The notes under the pieces are model-generated. The model saw nothing but the letters and a program-made list of their open reading frames with translations. It was not told the origin of the DNA and made no database searches. Source: Massilia sp. 9I (GTDB lineage: Bacteria > Pseudomonadota > Gammaproteobacteria > Burkholderiales > Burkholderiaceae_D). Taken from it: a stretch of 64,000 nucleotides of DNA. The translations under genes and the position numbers were made by a program. This document shows, in pieces, positions 33,654 to 42,134 of the stretch (positions are counted from its first letter, which is position 1; each line of letters begins with the position of its first letter). The DNA is taken from assembly GCF_902506415.1 (NCBI RefSeq), contig NZ_LR733275.1, forward strand, positions 310,001-374,000, given 5' to 3'.

Positions 33654-35759
33654 ATGCTCCACATTCTCGAACGGATCGATCCCGACAGCGACCGCATCGA
33701 CCTGCTGGTCGACCTGGTCGATTGCCTGCGCCCGCGTAACCGCTGGGTCTGGCAACAGGCGGACGATCCGGCGCAGGCCGTGCGCACCCTCACCCAGCTA
33801 CTCAAGGGCAATCCTGCCCAGGCCTGGGCGCTGCGGCGCTACATCACGACCATGCTGGAGCGCCGCCGCCACACCAGCCTGTACAGCGACATCGGCATCC
33901 TGTCCAACGACGGCTTTGTCACCGAACTCAAGCGCCGCATCACCTACCGCTTCCTGCCGCCGGCGCTGAACGACCTGTACTTATCGGACGCGCTCGACCA
34001 GGTGCTGTACGACGAGGAAGACTACGAGTGGATCTGGATGGTGCCCACCGCCGACTGGATGGAACTGTTCGACGTCATCGCTGATGCGCCCCCACCGACC
34101 GACGCGACGCCGGACCGGGCGCGCTACGTCACCCTGATGGGTCTGCTGGATGCAATCCGCACCCTGTCCTGCCGCATCTGCGCCCTCGGCCTGGAGCCGC
34201 GCCTGGTGCACAGCTACAGCGAGATCGAGGATTTCGATTCGCCCTTCCTGATGCAGAACATCGAGGTCAACCGCTACCTCGACGAATACGGCCGCTACCT
34301 CGACGGCAAGCTCGAGCAGCCGGAAGACGCGCGCCACCTCCTGGTGATGCTCGACCAGTGCGGCGAGGTGGTGGCCAAGATCCGCCGCAGCGCGCAGTCG
34401 AACGGCACCAGCGTCGCCCTTACCTATTTGCTGGTGGCCCTGCAGCAAAGCATCGACCGCCTGCACAAGCTGCTCTACCTGGTCGACGTCAGCGGCGACC
34501 TGCCGAGCGCGCCGACGGTCGACCTGGAAGCGGTCGCCAGCTCGGTGGCGAGCCCGGGCGGCCTGGTGGCCAGCGACCGCCGCCTGGCCGCGATCGCGCT
34601 GGCCGAGGAACTGATCGAAGCCCACAACACCAAGTACCGCGTCCGCGGCCTGCTGCGCGACAACGTCGACCTGCTGGCGCGTAACGTCACCGAGAACGCC
34701 AGCCGCACCGGCGAACATTACATTGCCGAGACCCGGCGCGAGCTGCGCCACATGTTCGTGGCCGCCTCCGGCGCCGGCTTCATCGTCGGTTTCATGGCGA
34801 TGTTCAAGATCATGCTGGGCTACCTGCACACGGCGCCGCTGGTCGAAGCTTTTCTGTTCAGCATGAACTACTCGCTGGGCTTCATCCTGATCTATGTCCT
34901 GCACTTCACGGTGGCGACCAAGCAGCCGGCCATGACCGCCCAGCACATTGCCGCCTCGCTGCAAAAGGCGGACAACGGCCGCGGACTCGACGTCGACAGC
35001 CTGGCGGTGCTCGTCACGAAAGTGTTCCGCACCCAGATCGTGGCCGTGCTCGGCAACGTGGTGCTGGCCTTCCCGGTGGCCTGGCTGATCGCCGTCGGCT
35101 ATCAGCTGCTCAACGGCAGCCACATGGTCAGTCCCCTCAAGGCGCACCACCTGCTGGCCGACATCGATCCCTTCCACGGCCCCGCCCTGTTCTACGCGGC
35201 CATCGCCGGGGTCTGGCTGTTCGTGGCCGGCCTGATCTCCGGCTACTACGACAACAAGGCCCTGTATACCCGCATGGGCCAGCGCGTGCGCCAGCTGCGC
35301 GGCCTGCGCCGCTGGTTGGGCGCGGCGCGCCTGGACCGCTTCGCCGGCTACATCGAGGACAACCTCGGCAGCCTGATGGGTAACTTCTTCTTCGGCCTGA
35401 TGCTGGGCATGACCGGCTTCGTCGGTTTCCTGCTCGGCCTGCCGCTCGACATCCGCCACGTCACTTTCTCGACCGCCAACTACGCCACCGCCCTGGTCGG
35501 GCTCGACTATGCACTCTCTTGGCGCCAGATCGGCACTGCCGCCGCCGGCGTGGCGCTGATCGGCACCGTCAACCTCCTGGTCAGTTTCGGGCTGGCGCTG
35601 TGGGTCGCGATGCGCGCCCGCAAGATCCGCTTCAAGCGCGGCATCCTGTTGCTGCAGGCCCTGGGCCGCCGCTTCATCAGCGCGCCTGTCGAATTCTTCC
35701 TCGGCCCCAAGGCCACCACCCCAAGCAGTGAACTCATCATCATGAGGGACACGAAATGA
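33654..35759 (+). CDS. Membrane protein annotated as site-specific recombinase family
   Basis: A 701-residue protein. The first 350 residues are soluble and helical; the C-terminal half has about six membrane segments (for example GAGFIVGFMAMFKIMLGYL and FFFGLMLGMTGFVGFLLGLP). This matches the family named site-specific recombinase after Neisseria Gcr, but I see no tyrosine or serine recombinase catalytic residues, and the membrane topology argues against DNA recombination. The stop overlaps the start of the phospholipase D-type gene by four bases (ATGA), so the two are translationally coupled and may act together at the membrane. The ATG at 33654 is preferred; one fourteen codons earlier is possible. 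Confidence 0.82.
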   Translation: MLHILERIDPDSDRIDLLVDLVDCLRPRNRWVWQQADDPAQAVRTLTQLLKGNPAQAWALRRYITTMLERRRHTSLYSDIGILSNDGFVTELKRRITYRFLPPALNDLYLSDALDQVLYDEEDYEWIWMVPTADWMELFDVIADAPPPTDATPDRARYVTLMGLLDAIRTLSCRICALGLEPRLVHSYSEIEDFDSPFLMQNIEVNRYLDEYGRYLDGKLEQPEDARHLLVMLDQCGEVVAKIRRSAQSNGTSVALTYLLVALQQSIDRLHKLLYLVDVSGDLPSAPTVDLEAVASSVASPGGLVASDRRLAAIALAEELIEAHNTKYRVRGLLRDNVDLLARNVTENASRTGEHYIAETRRELRHMFVAASGAGFIVGFMAMFKIMLGYLHTAPLVEAFLFSMNYSLGFILIYVLHFTVATKQPAMTAQHIAASLQKADNGRGLDVDSLAVLVTKVFRTQIVAVLGNVVLAFPVAWLIAVGYQLLNGSHMVSPLKAHHLLADIDPFHGPALFYAAIAGVWLFVAGLISGYYDNKALYTRMGQRVRQLRGLRRWLGAARLDRFAGYIEDNLGSLMGNFFFGLMLGMTGFVGFLLGLPLDIRHVTFSTANYATALVGLDYALSWRQIGTAAAGVALIGTVNLLVSFGLALWVAMRARKIRFKRGILLLQALGRRFISAPVEFFLGPKATTPSSELIIMRDTK

Positions 35760-37144
35760 ATAAGAAGCGCTTGAGCACTTTCCTGGCATGCCTGGCCTTA
35801 GTCGGCGTGATTGCCTCCTGCAAGAGCCTGCCCGACGCCGAGACCCTGCCCGACAGCCCGTCCAAGGCGGTGCCGACGGTGGCCACGCCGCGCGGCATGC
35901 TGGGAACGAAGCAGGCTTCGCAGCTGCTGGCCAAGCGCTGGGCGAATGCCTCGCCCGACCTCAAGCAGCTGGCGGTACTGGAAGAACAGGCGACCGGCGC
36001 ACCCCTCATCCCCGGCAACAAGGTGACCCTGCTGTTCGACGGCCCGGCCACCATGCGCGAAATGATGGCGGCGGTGCGCGAGGCCAAGACTTCGATCAAT
36101 CTCGAAACGTACATCTTCGACCGCGACCCGATCGGCCTGCAGTTCGCCGAACTGCTGATGGAAAAACGGCGCCAGGGCGTGGTGGTGAACATCATCGCCG
36201 ACGCCGTCGGCACCCTGGCCACGCCCAAGGAATTCTTCGATCGCATGCGCGCGGCGGGCGTCAGCGTGATGATCTTTAACCCGGTGGACCCGACCAAGCG
36301 GCCCGGCAACTGGCAGCTGAACAATCGCGACCACCGCAAGATCATGGTGGTCGACGGCAAGATCGGCTTCACCGGCGGCATCAACATCAGCGAGACCTAT
36401 GCCAACAGCTCGCTGTTCCGCTCGCGTAAGAAGCCGGAGACGGTGGACAGCGAGCAGGTCGGCTGGCGCGATACCCACATCCGCATCGAAGGCCCGGCGG
36501 TGGCGGCGCTGCAGTACGCCTTCGTCAACAACTGGGTGCACCAGGAGGCCGGCGAACTGCCGCCCGCCGAATACTTCCCGCGCCTTGCGCCCGCCGGCGA
36601 CAAGGTGCTGCGCGTGCTGGCCACCTCGCCGGACCGCGATTCCGAGATCTACAAGTCGCTGATGGTGGCCATGAACGAGGCCAAGAAATCGATCCACATC
36701 ACCTCGGCCTATTTCGTACCGGACCAGCAGATCGTCGACTCCCTGATCGCGGCGGCCAAGCGCGGCGTGGACGTCAAGCTGGTGCTGCCTGGGGTGTCGG
36801 ACCACGACCTGATCAAGTACGCCGGCCAGGCCTTCTATGACCAGCTCCTGGGCGGCGGCGTCAAGATCTACCAGCTGCAGGTGGCGGTGCTGCACGCCAA
36901 GACCGCGGTGATCGACGGCATCTGGTCGACCATCGGCTCGGCCAACATCGACCGCCGCAGCTTCATCCACAACTACGAGCTGAACGTGGTGGTGCTGGAC
37001 CCGGCCTTCGGGCAGGACATGGAGGCGGCCTTCAATGAAGACCTGCGCAGCTCGAAAGAGATCACGCTGGAGCAGTGGAAGCACCGGCCGTGGAAGGACC
37101 GGATCCGCGAGTTCATGGGACGCCTGGCCGAGTATTGGATCTGA
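35756..37144 (+). CDS. Phospholipase D/cardiolipin synthase-like lipoprotein
   Basis: A 462-residue lipoprotein (lipobox IASC, Cys at residue 22) with two HKD motifs, HRKIMVVD in the first half and HAKTAVID in the second, each followed by the G-x-x-N/G-x-I-x pattern. This is the phospholipase D superfamily layout of cardiolipin synthase ClsC and relatives, which exchange phosphatidyl groups between phospholipids. Attachment to the inner face of the outer membrane or the outer face of the inner membrane is likely. It overlaps the preceding membrane protein gene by four bases. Confidence 0.9.
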   Translation: MNKKRLSTFLACLALVGVIASCKSLPDAETLPDSPSKAVPTVATPRGMLGTKQASQLLAKRWANASPDLKQLAVLEEQATGAPLIPGNKVTLLFDGPATMREMMAAVREAKTSINLETYIFDRDPIGLQFAELLMEKRRQGVVVNIIADAVGTLATPKEFFDRMRAAGVSVMIFNPVDPTKRPGNWQLNNRDHRKIMVVDGKIGFTGGINISETYANSSLFRSRKKPETVDSEQVGWRDTHIRIEGPAVAALQYAFVNNWVHQEAGELPPAEYFPRLAPAGDKVLRVLATSPDRDSEIYKSLMVAMNEAKKSIHITSAYFVPDQQIVDSLIAAAKRGVDVKLVLPGVSDHDLIKYAGQAFYDQLLGGGVKIYQLQVAVLHAKTAVIDGIWSTIGSANIDRRSFIHNYELNVVVLDPAFGQDMEAAFNEDLRSSKEITLEQWKHRPWKDRIREFMGRLAEYWI

Positions 37145-37149
37145 TTTTC

Positions 37150-37256
37150 GTAGGGTGGGCAGGTTTCCTGCCCACGCGTTCAACCAGCTATGGAATTGCC
37201 GCGCAGGCTGCAGCACCGTGACTTGAACGCGTGGGCGGCATAGCCGCCCACCCTAC
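37150..37256. repeat. GTAG-headed REP pair (BIME-like), copy D
   Basis: The left REP is GTAGGGTGGGCAGG with stem GTGGGCAGG/CCTGCCCAC; the right REP, on the minus strand, is GTAGGGTGGGCGG with stem GTGGGCGG/CCGCCCAC and loop CTATG. Two REPs in inverted orientation with outer GTAG heads form a complete BIME between convergent genes. Confidence 0.88.
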
Positions 37257-37271
37257 GGTAAAGCGATCTGT

Positions 37272-38108
37272 TTAAAGTCCGGCTGCCATCAGGCCATCGT
37301 TATGCGGCGTCCAGACATTCCCGGTGCGCAGGAACTTGTCGGTATCGACCAGTTCAAAGTGCCCGTGCACCACGTCCCAGCCGTAGCGGTCGATCTCGAC
37401 CATCTGACTATCCACCCGCAGCACATTGAAGGAATTCACCTCGCCGCGCCCGCGGGTCGAGGTTGCGGTGCCGGCCTGCACCACCAGCGCCGCGTATTCG
37501 CTCAGCTGGTAGCGCGCCGCCGTGCTGCCGGCGTGGCTGGCATGCATGTGCCCGCCCATCAGGATGTCGACCCCGCATTCCGAGAAAGCCTGCATGGCGC
37601 GCGGCGCCCGGTTGACCAGGTCGCGCTCTTCGAAATGGTCCGGCAGGTCGAAGGGATGGTGGGCCACCACGATGCGGGTGACCTCGGCCGGCACCTTGGC
37701 CAATTGCTGGCGCACCACCTCCAGCTGGTCGCGGCTCACCTTGCCGTCCTTGATGGTGAACGAGCGCGCGGTATTGACGCCGACAACCGCGATCTCGTCG
37801 TCGATGTAGACCGGGTCGAGGTCGTCCGTGATGTAGCGCTTGTAGCGTTCGAGCGGCTTCACGAAGCGGCGGAATACGTTGTATAGCGAGATGTCGTGGT
37901 TGCCCGGCACGATGATCTGCGGGCCCGGCAAGGTGTCGAGGTAGGCGCGCGCCTCTTCGAACTGTTCCGGCTTGGCGCGCTGGGTCAGGTCGCCCGAGAC
38001 CACCAGCACGTCGGGGTCGATGCGCTCGATCAGCGTGCGCAGCGGCGCGAGCAGGCCGTGGTCGACGCGACCGAAATGCAGGTCCGACAGGTGTACGAGT
38101 GTGCGCAT
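37272..38108 (-). CDS. Metallophosphoesterase (calcineurin-like)
   Basis: A 278-residue phosphoesterase with all five metal-binding motifs: DLHFG (9-13), GDLTQ, GNHD, HHPF and GHMHASH. It resembles cyclic nucleotide and 3',5'-cAMP phosphodiesterases (CpdA-like) and UDP-diacylglucosamine hydrolase-type enzymes; the substrate is not certain. AAGGAAAAAAGG precedes the ATG at 38108, which fixes the start inside a longer open frame. The PAP2 gene lies 13 bases upstream on the same strand, so both are likely in one transcript. Confidence 0.9.
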   Translation of the reverse strand: MRTLVHLSDLHFGRVDHGLLAPLRTLIERIDPDVLVVSGDLTQRAKPEQFEEARAYLDTLPGPQIIVPGNHDISLYNVFRRFVKPLERYKRYITDDLDPVYIDDEIAVVGVNTARSFTIKDGKVSRDQLEVVRQQLAKVPAEVTRIVVAHHPFDLPDHFEERDLVNRAPRAMQAFSECGVDILMGGHMHASHAGSTAARYQLSEYAALVVQAGTATSTRGRGEVNSFNVLRVDSQMVEIDRYGWDVVHGHFELVDTDKFLRTGNVWTPHNDGLMAAGL

Positions 38109-38121
38109 CCTTTTTTCCTTA

Positions 38122-38874
38122 TCAGATGTCTTGCTGCTCGACGGCTGCACTGGCGCGCCGCTCGCGCGCCCGCTTGCGCCGGTTGAGGGTGGCGGCGCCG
38201 GTGATGCAAATCGCCAGCCAGCCGCAGCCTTCGGCAAACGCCGCCAGCACGTCGGACAGATAATGGACTCCAAGATACATCCTCGAGAACGCGACCGTCG
38301 CCACCATGGCCAAGGCGAGCACGAAAGGCAGTACCCTGCCCGCCAACGACCTGGCATGGCGCGCCGCATAGCAGGCAATAAAACCGTACAGCACGGTGGC
38401 CCCCATCGCGTGGCCGCTGGGGAAGCTATAGGTACTCAGCTCCAGTAGCGGCTCGGCGAAATGCGGCCGCGCACGCTCGAAGGTGTGCTTCAGCAACACG
38501 TTCAGGATCTGCCCGCCTGGCACGCTAGCGACCAGGGCCACGATCCAGTAGCGGTGGCTCTTGCGGTACAGCCAGATCCCGACGCACAGGGCCAGGATGA
38601 GAATCCCTGGGGTGCTATGCACGTGCGTGACCACCAGCAGCACCTGGCGCAGCAGGTTATCGGTACGTGCATGGGCGTGCAGCCAGTTGGCCACTTCCAC
38701 GTCGAGCTGGGTGATCGGGGCGCCGGCGACGACCGCGCCAGCCATCTGGGCGAACACGGCCATGGCAACCAGCAGCATGGCCACGCCGGCGGTCAGGTAC
38801 AGGCCGTACTCCCCTTCAGGGGAAAAGCGGGCGGCGGCAAAGCGATGGAGTCGGGGAAGGAAGTTCTCGGTCAT
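38122..38874 (-). CDS. PAP2-family membrane phosphatase
   Basis: A 250-residue membrane protein with the three PAP2 motifs: KHTFERARPH (K-x6-RP), SFPSGH and SRMYLGVHYLSD (SR-x5-H-x3-D). Such enzymes remove phosphate from lipids such as undecaprenyl diphosphate, phosphatidate or phosphatidylglycerophosphate. About five or six membrane segments are visible. The start at 38874 (MTENFLP) is chosen over one twenty codons earlier. It precedes the metallophosphoesterase gene in the same direction. Confidence 0.9.
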   Translation of the reverse strand: MTENFLPRLHRFAAARFSPEGEYGLYLTAGVAMLLVAMAVFAQMAGAVVAGAPITQLDVEVANWLHAHARTDNLLRQVLLVVTHVHSTPGILILALCVGIWLYRKSHRYWIVALVASVPGGQILNVLLKHTFERARPHFAEPLLELSTYSFPSGHAMGATVLYGFIACYAARHARSLAGRVLPFVLALAMVATVAFSRMYLGVHYLSDVLAAFAEGCGWLAICITGAATLNRRKRARERRASAAVEQQDI

Positions 38875-38949
38875 GCCTGGCTCGGTGGTTTCAGGGCTCG
38901 GGCTTGATATAAGGCCAATTGGCGAAAAAACCACGAAAATAAAAATTTA

Positions 38950-38965
38950 CTGTACATCCGCACAG
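38950..38965. promoter_or_regulatory. lexA box: LexA-type SOS box 1
   Basis: CTGT-ACATCCGC-ACAG, flanked by TA on both sides, fits the CTGT-N8-ACAG consensus used by LexA in beta- and gammaproteobacteria. It starts 19 bases before box 2, in the region between the PAP2 gene and the small gene at 39037. Confidence 0.75.
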
Positions 38966-38968
38966 TAA

Positions 38969-38984
38969 CTGTAGATTTATACAG
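38969..38984. promoter_or_regulatory. lexA box: LexA-type SOS box 2
   Basis: CTGT-AGATTTAT-ACAG is a second perfect match to CTGT-N8-ACAG, two helical turns (19 bases) from box 1. Two boxes in tandem before a single gene usually mean tight SOS control. The box ends 52 bases before the ATG at 39037. Confidence 0.78.
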
Positions 38985-39036
38985 TGGTTGTGATATTCTT
39001 TACTCACTTCAACGAATTTAATAAGAGGAAACAACC

Positions 39037-39249
39037 ATGACCACTCTGAACAGCTCCTTCGGCCTGGAATATGCACCTGTCCCTTTTATGGTCCGCATCG
39101 GCCGTCGCGAAGTCCTGATCACCCGTGACTTCCGCAAGCGTTTCTATGCAGTCAACCCAATCATCGAGTGCGATACCGGCATCGAGCCGGGTCACCTGGA
39201 AGTCCTGCTGTTCAAGCGCTGGCTGCTGATCCTGTCCAAGGCTCATTAA
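39037..39249 (+). CDS. Small protein of unknown function, likely SOS-controlled
   Basis: A 70-residue protein with no signal peptide. It contains the basic stretch FMVRIGRREVLITRDFRKRFYAV in pieces (GRREVLITRDFRKRF) and a hydrophobic end EVLLFKRWLLILSKAH. I do not recognise a family. AGAGGAAA precedes the ATG. Two LexA boxes stand 52-87 bases upstream, so DNA damage probably induces it. Small SOS proteins elsewhere are division inhibitors, toxins or nuclease modulators, but nothing here selects one of these. Confidence 0.8.
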   Translation: MTTLNSSFGLEYAPVPFMVRIGRREVLITRDFRKRFYAVNPIIECDTGIEPGHLEVLLFKRWLLILSKAH

Positions 39250-39284
39250 AAAAGCGCATATTGTTAAGCGATTTAATTCGTTCC

Positions 39285-39333
39285 TTCAGGGGGAACTGAG
39301 CCTTAAGCTGAAGGCTCCAAAATGCCCCCTGAA
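39285..39333 (+). promoter_or_regulatory. Nested hairpin in the leader of sbp
   Basis: An outer stem TTCAGGGGG (39285-39293) pairs with CCCCCTGAA (39325-39333), and an inner stem GAGCCTT (39298-39304) pairs with AAGGCTC (39311-39317). It ends eight bases before the ATG of the sulfate-binding protein gene, so it could hide the ribosome binding site or act as an attenuator. No known riboswitch is recognised. Confidence 0.5.
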
Positions 39334-39341
39334 AGAACAAC

Positions 39342-40355
39342 ATGCTTCGCAAAACCTTCCTGCACTCGCTGGCCGCCCTGACGCTGCTGGCACCGCTGTT
39401 CGGCCAGACTGCTTCCGCAGCGGATGTTACCCTGCTCAACGTGTCCTACGACCCGACCCGTGAGCTCTACCAGGACATCGACGCCGCCTTCGCCCGCCAG
39501 TGGAAGGCCAAGACCGGCGACACCGTCACCGTCAAGCAGTCGCACGGCGGCTCGGGCAAGCAGGCGCGCGCCGTCATCGATGGCCTCTCGGCCGACGTGG
39601 TCACGCTCGCGCTGGCCTACGACATCGATGCTATCAGCGAAAAAGGTTTGATCGCGCCCGGCTGGGAGAAGCGCCTGGCCTACCGCAGCGCGCCCTACAC
39701 CTCGACCATCGTGTTCCTGGTCCGCAAGGGCAACCCGAAACAGATCCGCGACTGGAACGACCTGATCAAGCCAGGCGTGTCGGTCATCACCCCGAATCCG
39801 AAGACCTCGGGCGGCGCCCGCTGGAACCACCTGGCCGCCTACGGCTACGCCCTGCGCCAGCCGGGCGGTTCGCCGGCCACCGCCAAGGATTTCCTGGGCA
39901 AACTGTACAAGAACGTGCCGGTGCTCGATTCCGGCGCCCGCGGCGCCACCACCACCTTCGTCGAGCGCGGCATCGGCGACGTGCTGCTGGCCTGGGAAAA
40001 CGAAGCCCTGCTGGCGCTGCGCGAGCTGGGCCCGGACAAGTTCGAAATCGTGGCCCCGTCGATCAGCATCCTGGCCGAACCGCCGGTGGCCGTGGTCGAC
40101 AAGAACGTCGACAAGAAGGGCACCCGCAAGGTGGCCCAGGCTTACCTCGAGTTCCTGTACACCGATGAAGGCCAGGACATCGTCGCCAAGAACTACTACC
40201 GTCCGGCCGTGGACAAGTTCGCCAAGAAGTATGCCTCGCAGTTCCCGAACGTGAAGCTGTTCCCGATCACGGAACTTGGTGGCTGGACCCAGGCGCAGAA
40301 GGCGCACTTCGCCGACGGCGGCCTGTTCGACCAGATCTACCAGCCGGGCAAGTAA
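39342..40355 (+). CDS. sbp: Sulfate ABC transporter substrate-binding protein
   Basis: A 337-residue periplasmic binding protein with signal peptide ([18 protein letters not shown]). Family features are [20 protein letters not shown], the [16 protein letters not shown] oxyanion loop and the later [20 protein letters not shown]. Sbp binds sulfate (or thiosulfate) and delivers it to CysTWA. Those permease genes are not next to it, so this is an orphan copy or supplies a transporter elsewhere. A nested hairpin stands directly before the start and a strong terminator follows. Confidence 0.92.
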   Translation: MLRKTFLHSLAALTLLAPLFGQTASAADVTLLNVSYDPTRELYQDIDAAFARQWKAKTGDTVTVKQSHGGSGKQARAVIDGLSADVVTLALAYDIDAISEKGLIAPGWEKRLAYRSAPYTSTIVFLVRKGNPKQIRDWNDLIKPGVSVITPNPKTSGGARWNHLAAYGYALRQPGGSPATAKDFLGKLYKNVPVLDSGARGATTTFVERGIGDVLLAWENEALLALRELGPDKFEIVAPSISILAEPPVAVVDKNVDKKGTRKVAQAYLEFLYTDEGQDIVAKNYYRPAVDKFAKKYASQFPNVKLFPITELGGWTQAQKAHFADGGLFDQIYQPGK

Positions 40356-40380
40356 GCCGCGTAGCAGTACCAAGCCAAGA

Positions 40381-40410
40381 AACGGGCGCCCTCACACGGC
40401 GCCCGTTTTT
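40381..40410 (+). terminator. Terminator after sbp
   Basis: AACGGGCGCC pairs with GGCGCCCGTT (40381-40405), followed by a T run. Confidence 0.88.
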
Positions 40411-40413
40411 CTT

Positions 40414-40941
40414 TCAGGCCGCCTTCCACTGCGGACCGGCTTCGTGCAGGCCGCAGTAGGTGGCGATCTGCCTGGCCGTAACGAGGCAGGCATCGACGTC
40501 GAGCCCGGCGCCGAAGCGATAGCAGCCTCCGGTGGTCTCGATCTCAATCAATCCCTGCCCCATCCCGAGCGCGGCATACTTGCCGTCGGCCGAATACGGT
40601 CCTGGCTCTGGACCGACGCGCACCGAACGCACGCTGGCGGCCGCCAGCACCAGCATGTCTTCCTCCCCGAGCGCCCACTCTGGGGCGCCGTCCCGGTACA
40701 GCAACAGCTCGTCGCGCACGAACAGATTGCGGACAATCAGCGCAACGCAGGCGGTCGCCATCAGGACCAGCACCCACACCTTGAACCAGGAAAAACGTTC
40801 CGGGTCATTCAGCAGTTTGAACGCCGCCAGCGCCAGCACCGAGAGAGCCGCGCAGGACAGGACGATGGCCATCGGCTGCCGCGCGCGCGGGCAGACGATG
40901 TGCAAGGGTTCGGGAGTCGAGGAGATGGAATAGACGCTCAT
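40414..40941 (-). CDS. Conserved membrane protein of unknown function
   Basis: A 175-residue protein with two hydrophobic segments near residues 24-45 and 54-72 (AIVLSCAALSVLALAAFKLL and WVLVLMATACVALIV), then a soluble domain with a PH-like strand pattern (LLLYRDGAPEWALG and GLIEIETTGGCYRFGAGLD). This is the layout of small bacterial PH-type membrane proteins, but the call is tentative. The start at 40941 (MSVYSISS) is chosen; the frame extends upstream another 19 codons. Confidence 0.7.
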   Translation of the reverse strand: MSVYSISSTPEPLHIVCPRARQPMAIVLSCAALSVLALAAFKLLNDPERFSWFKVWVLVLMATACVALIVRNLFVRDELLLYRDGAPEWALGEEDMLVLAAASVRSVRVGPEPGPYSADGKYAALGMGQGLIEIETTGGCYRFGAGLDVDACLVTARQIATYCGLHEAGPQWKAA

Positions 40942-41114
40942 GGGCGACAGCGTAAGGCGCGCCTGCTGTCTTAGCAAGACGAAATATCCCAAAGGCAAGC
41001 GAAAACACCGAATCCGCCAGCCGGGCTAGGATGGTGGCCGTTCATCAACCTGGCCTGTCCTGCGGCCGGACGCCGCGGACCAAGCCTCTTCACCCATCTG
41101 AAAAGGATCACGTC

Positions 41115-42134
41115 ATGGCAATCAGACTCCGGAAACTTCACGACCAGGTCATGGTCATCACCGGCGCCACTAGCGGCATCGGCCTGACCACCGCCCGCAT
41201 GGCCGCCGCGCGCGGCGCCCGCCTCGTGCTGGCCGCGCGCAGCAAGGATGCGCTCGACGAATTGGCCGACGAGATGCGCAGCAAGGGCGTCATGGTCGAG
41301 ACCGTGGCCGCCGACGTCGGCGACATCGCGGACGTCGAGAAGATCGGCGACAAGGCGATCTCGCGCTTCGGCCGCATCGATACCTGGGTCAACAATGCCG
41401 GCATCTCGGTGTACGGCCGCCTGGAAGAAGTGAAGCCGGAAGACCACCATCGCCTGTTCCAGACCAACTTCTGGGGCACCGTCAACGGTTCGCTGGAAGC
41501 GGTGCGCCGCATGAAGCACCGCGGCGGCGCCATCATCAACGTCGGCAGCGAAGTGTCGGAACGCTCGATCCCGATGCAGGGCATGTACGCGTCCTCGAAG
41601 CACGCGGTGAAGGGCTTCACCGAGGCGCTGCGCATGGAACTGGAAAAGGAGGGAGCGCCCTTGCAGGTGACCCTGGTGCGCCCGGCGGCGATCGACACCA
41701 TGTTCGCGGTACATGCACGCAATTACATGGACCGCGAACCCGCCCTGCCGCCGCCGATCTACGCGCCGGAAGTGGTGGCCGACGCCATCCTGTACTGCGC
41801 CGAACATCCGAAGCGCGACGCGTATGCGGGCGGCGCCTCGAAAATGATTGCGGCCGGTTCCAAGCTGATGCCGGCCCTGTTCGACCGCTACATGAACGCC
41901 AGCATGTTCAAGCAGCAGAAATCGGAGCGCCCGACGGCGCCGAACCGCCGCGACGCGCTCTACAAGCCCGATCCGGCGACCGAGCTGCGCCAGCGCCAGG
42001 GCATGCCGCAGACCGTGCACGAGCGCAGCCTGTATACGAAAACCAGCCTGCGCTCGTCGCCCGTGACCACCGCCCTGGTGGCAGGCGGCGCGCTGTTAGC
42101 CGCCTTCAGCCTCTCGCGGCGGTTTAGTCGTTAA
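41115..42134 (+). CDS. Short-chain dehydrogenase/reductase with C-terminal anchor
   Basis: A 339-residue SDR. The NAD(P) motif TGATSGIG is near residues 17-24, NNAGISVYG near 96-104, the catalytic Ser in GSEVSE and the Tyr-x-x-x-Lys in YASSKHA. Residues beyond about 250 form an extension, and the last 25 (VTTALVAGGALLAAFSLSRR) look like a membrane anchor. Such membrane-tailed SDRs are common in Oxalobacteraceae and of unknown substrate. AAGGA precedes the ATG at 41115. The end overlaps the convergent gene at 42096 by 39 bases. Confidence 0.9.
   Translation: MAIRLRKLHDQVMVITGATSGIGLTTARMAAARGARLVLAARSKDALDELADEMRSKGVMVETVAADVGDIADVEKIGDKAISRFGRIDTWVNNAGISVYGRLEEVKPEDHHRLFQTNFWGTVNGSLEAVRRMKHRGGAIINVGSEVSERSIPMQGMYASSKHAVKGFTEALRMELEKEGAPLQVTLVRPAAIDTMFAVHARNYMDREPALPPPIYAPEVVADAILYCAEHPKRDAYAGGASKMIAAGSKLMPALFDRYMNASMFKQQKSERPTAPNRRDALYKPDPATELRQRQGMPQTVHERSLYTKTSLRSSPVTTALVAGGALLAAFSLSRRFSR

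Noticed and set aside
33981..35789. 602-codon minus-strand frame opposite the membrane protein gene
   Set aside because: His/Gln/Ala-rich translation without hydrophobic structure; a shadow of the plus-strand gene.
39037..39249. Toxin-antitoxin system at the LexA-controlled gene
   Set aside because: Only one small gene is present, with no partner frame of suitable size beside it.
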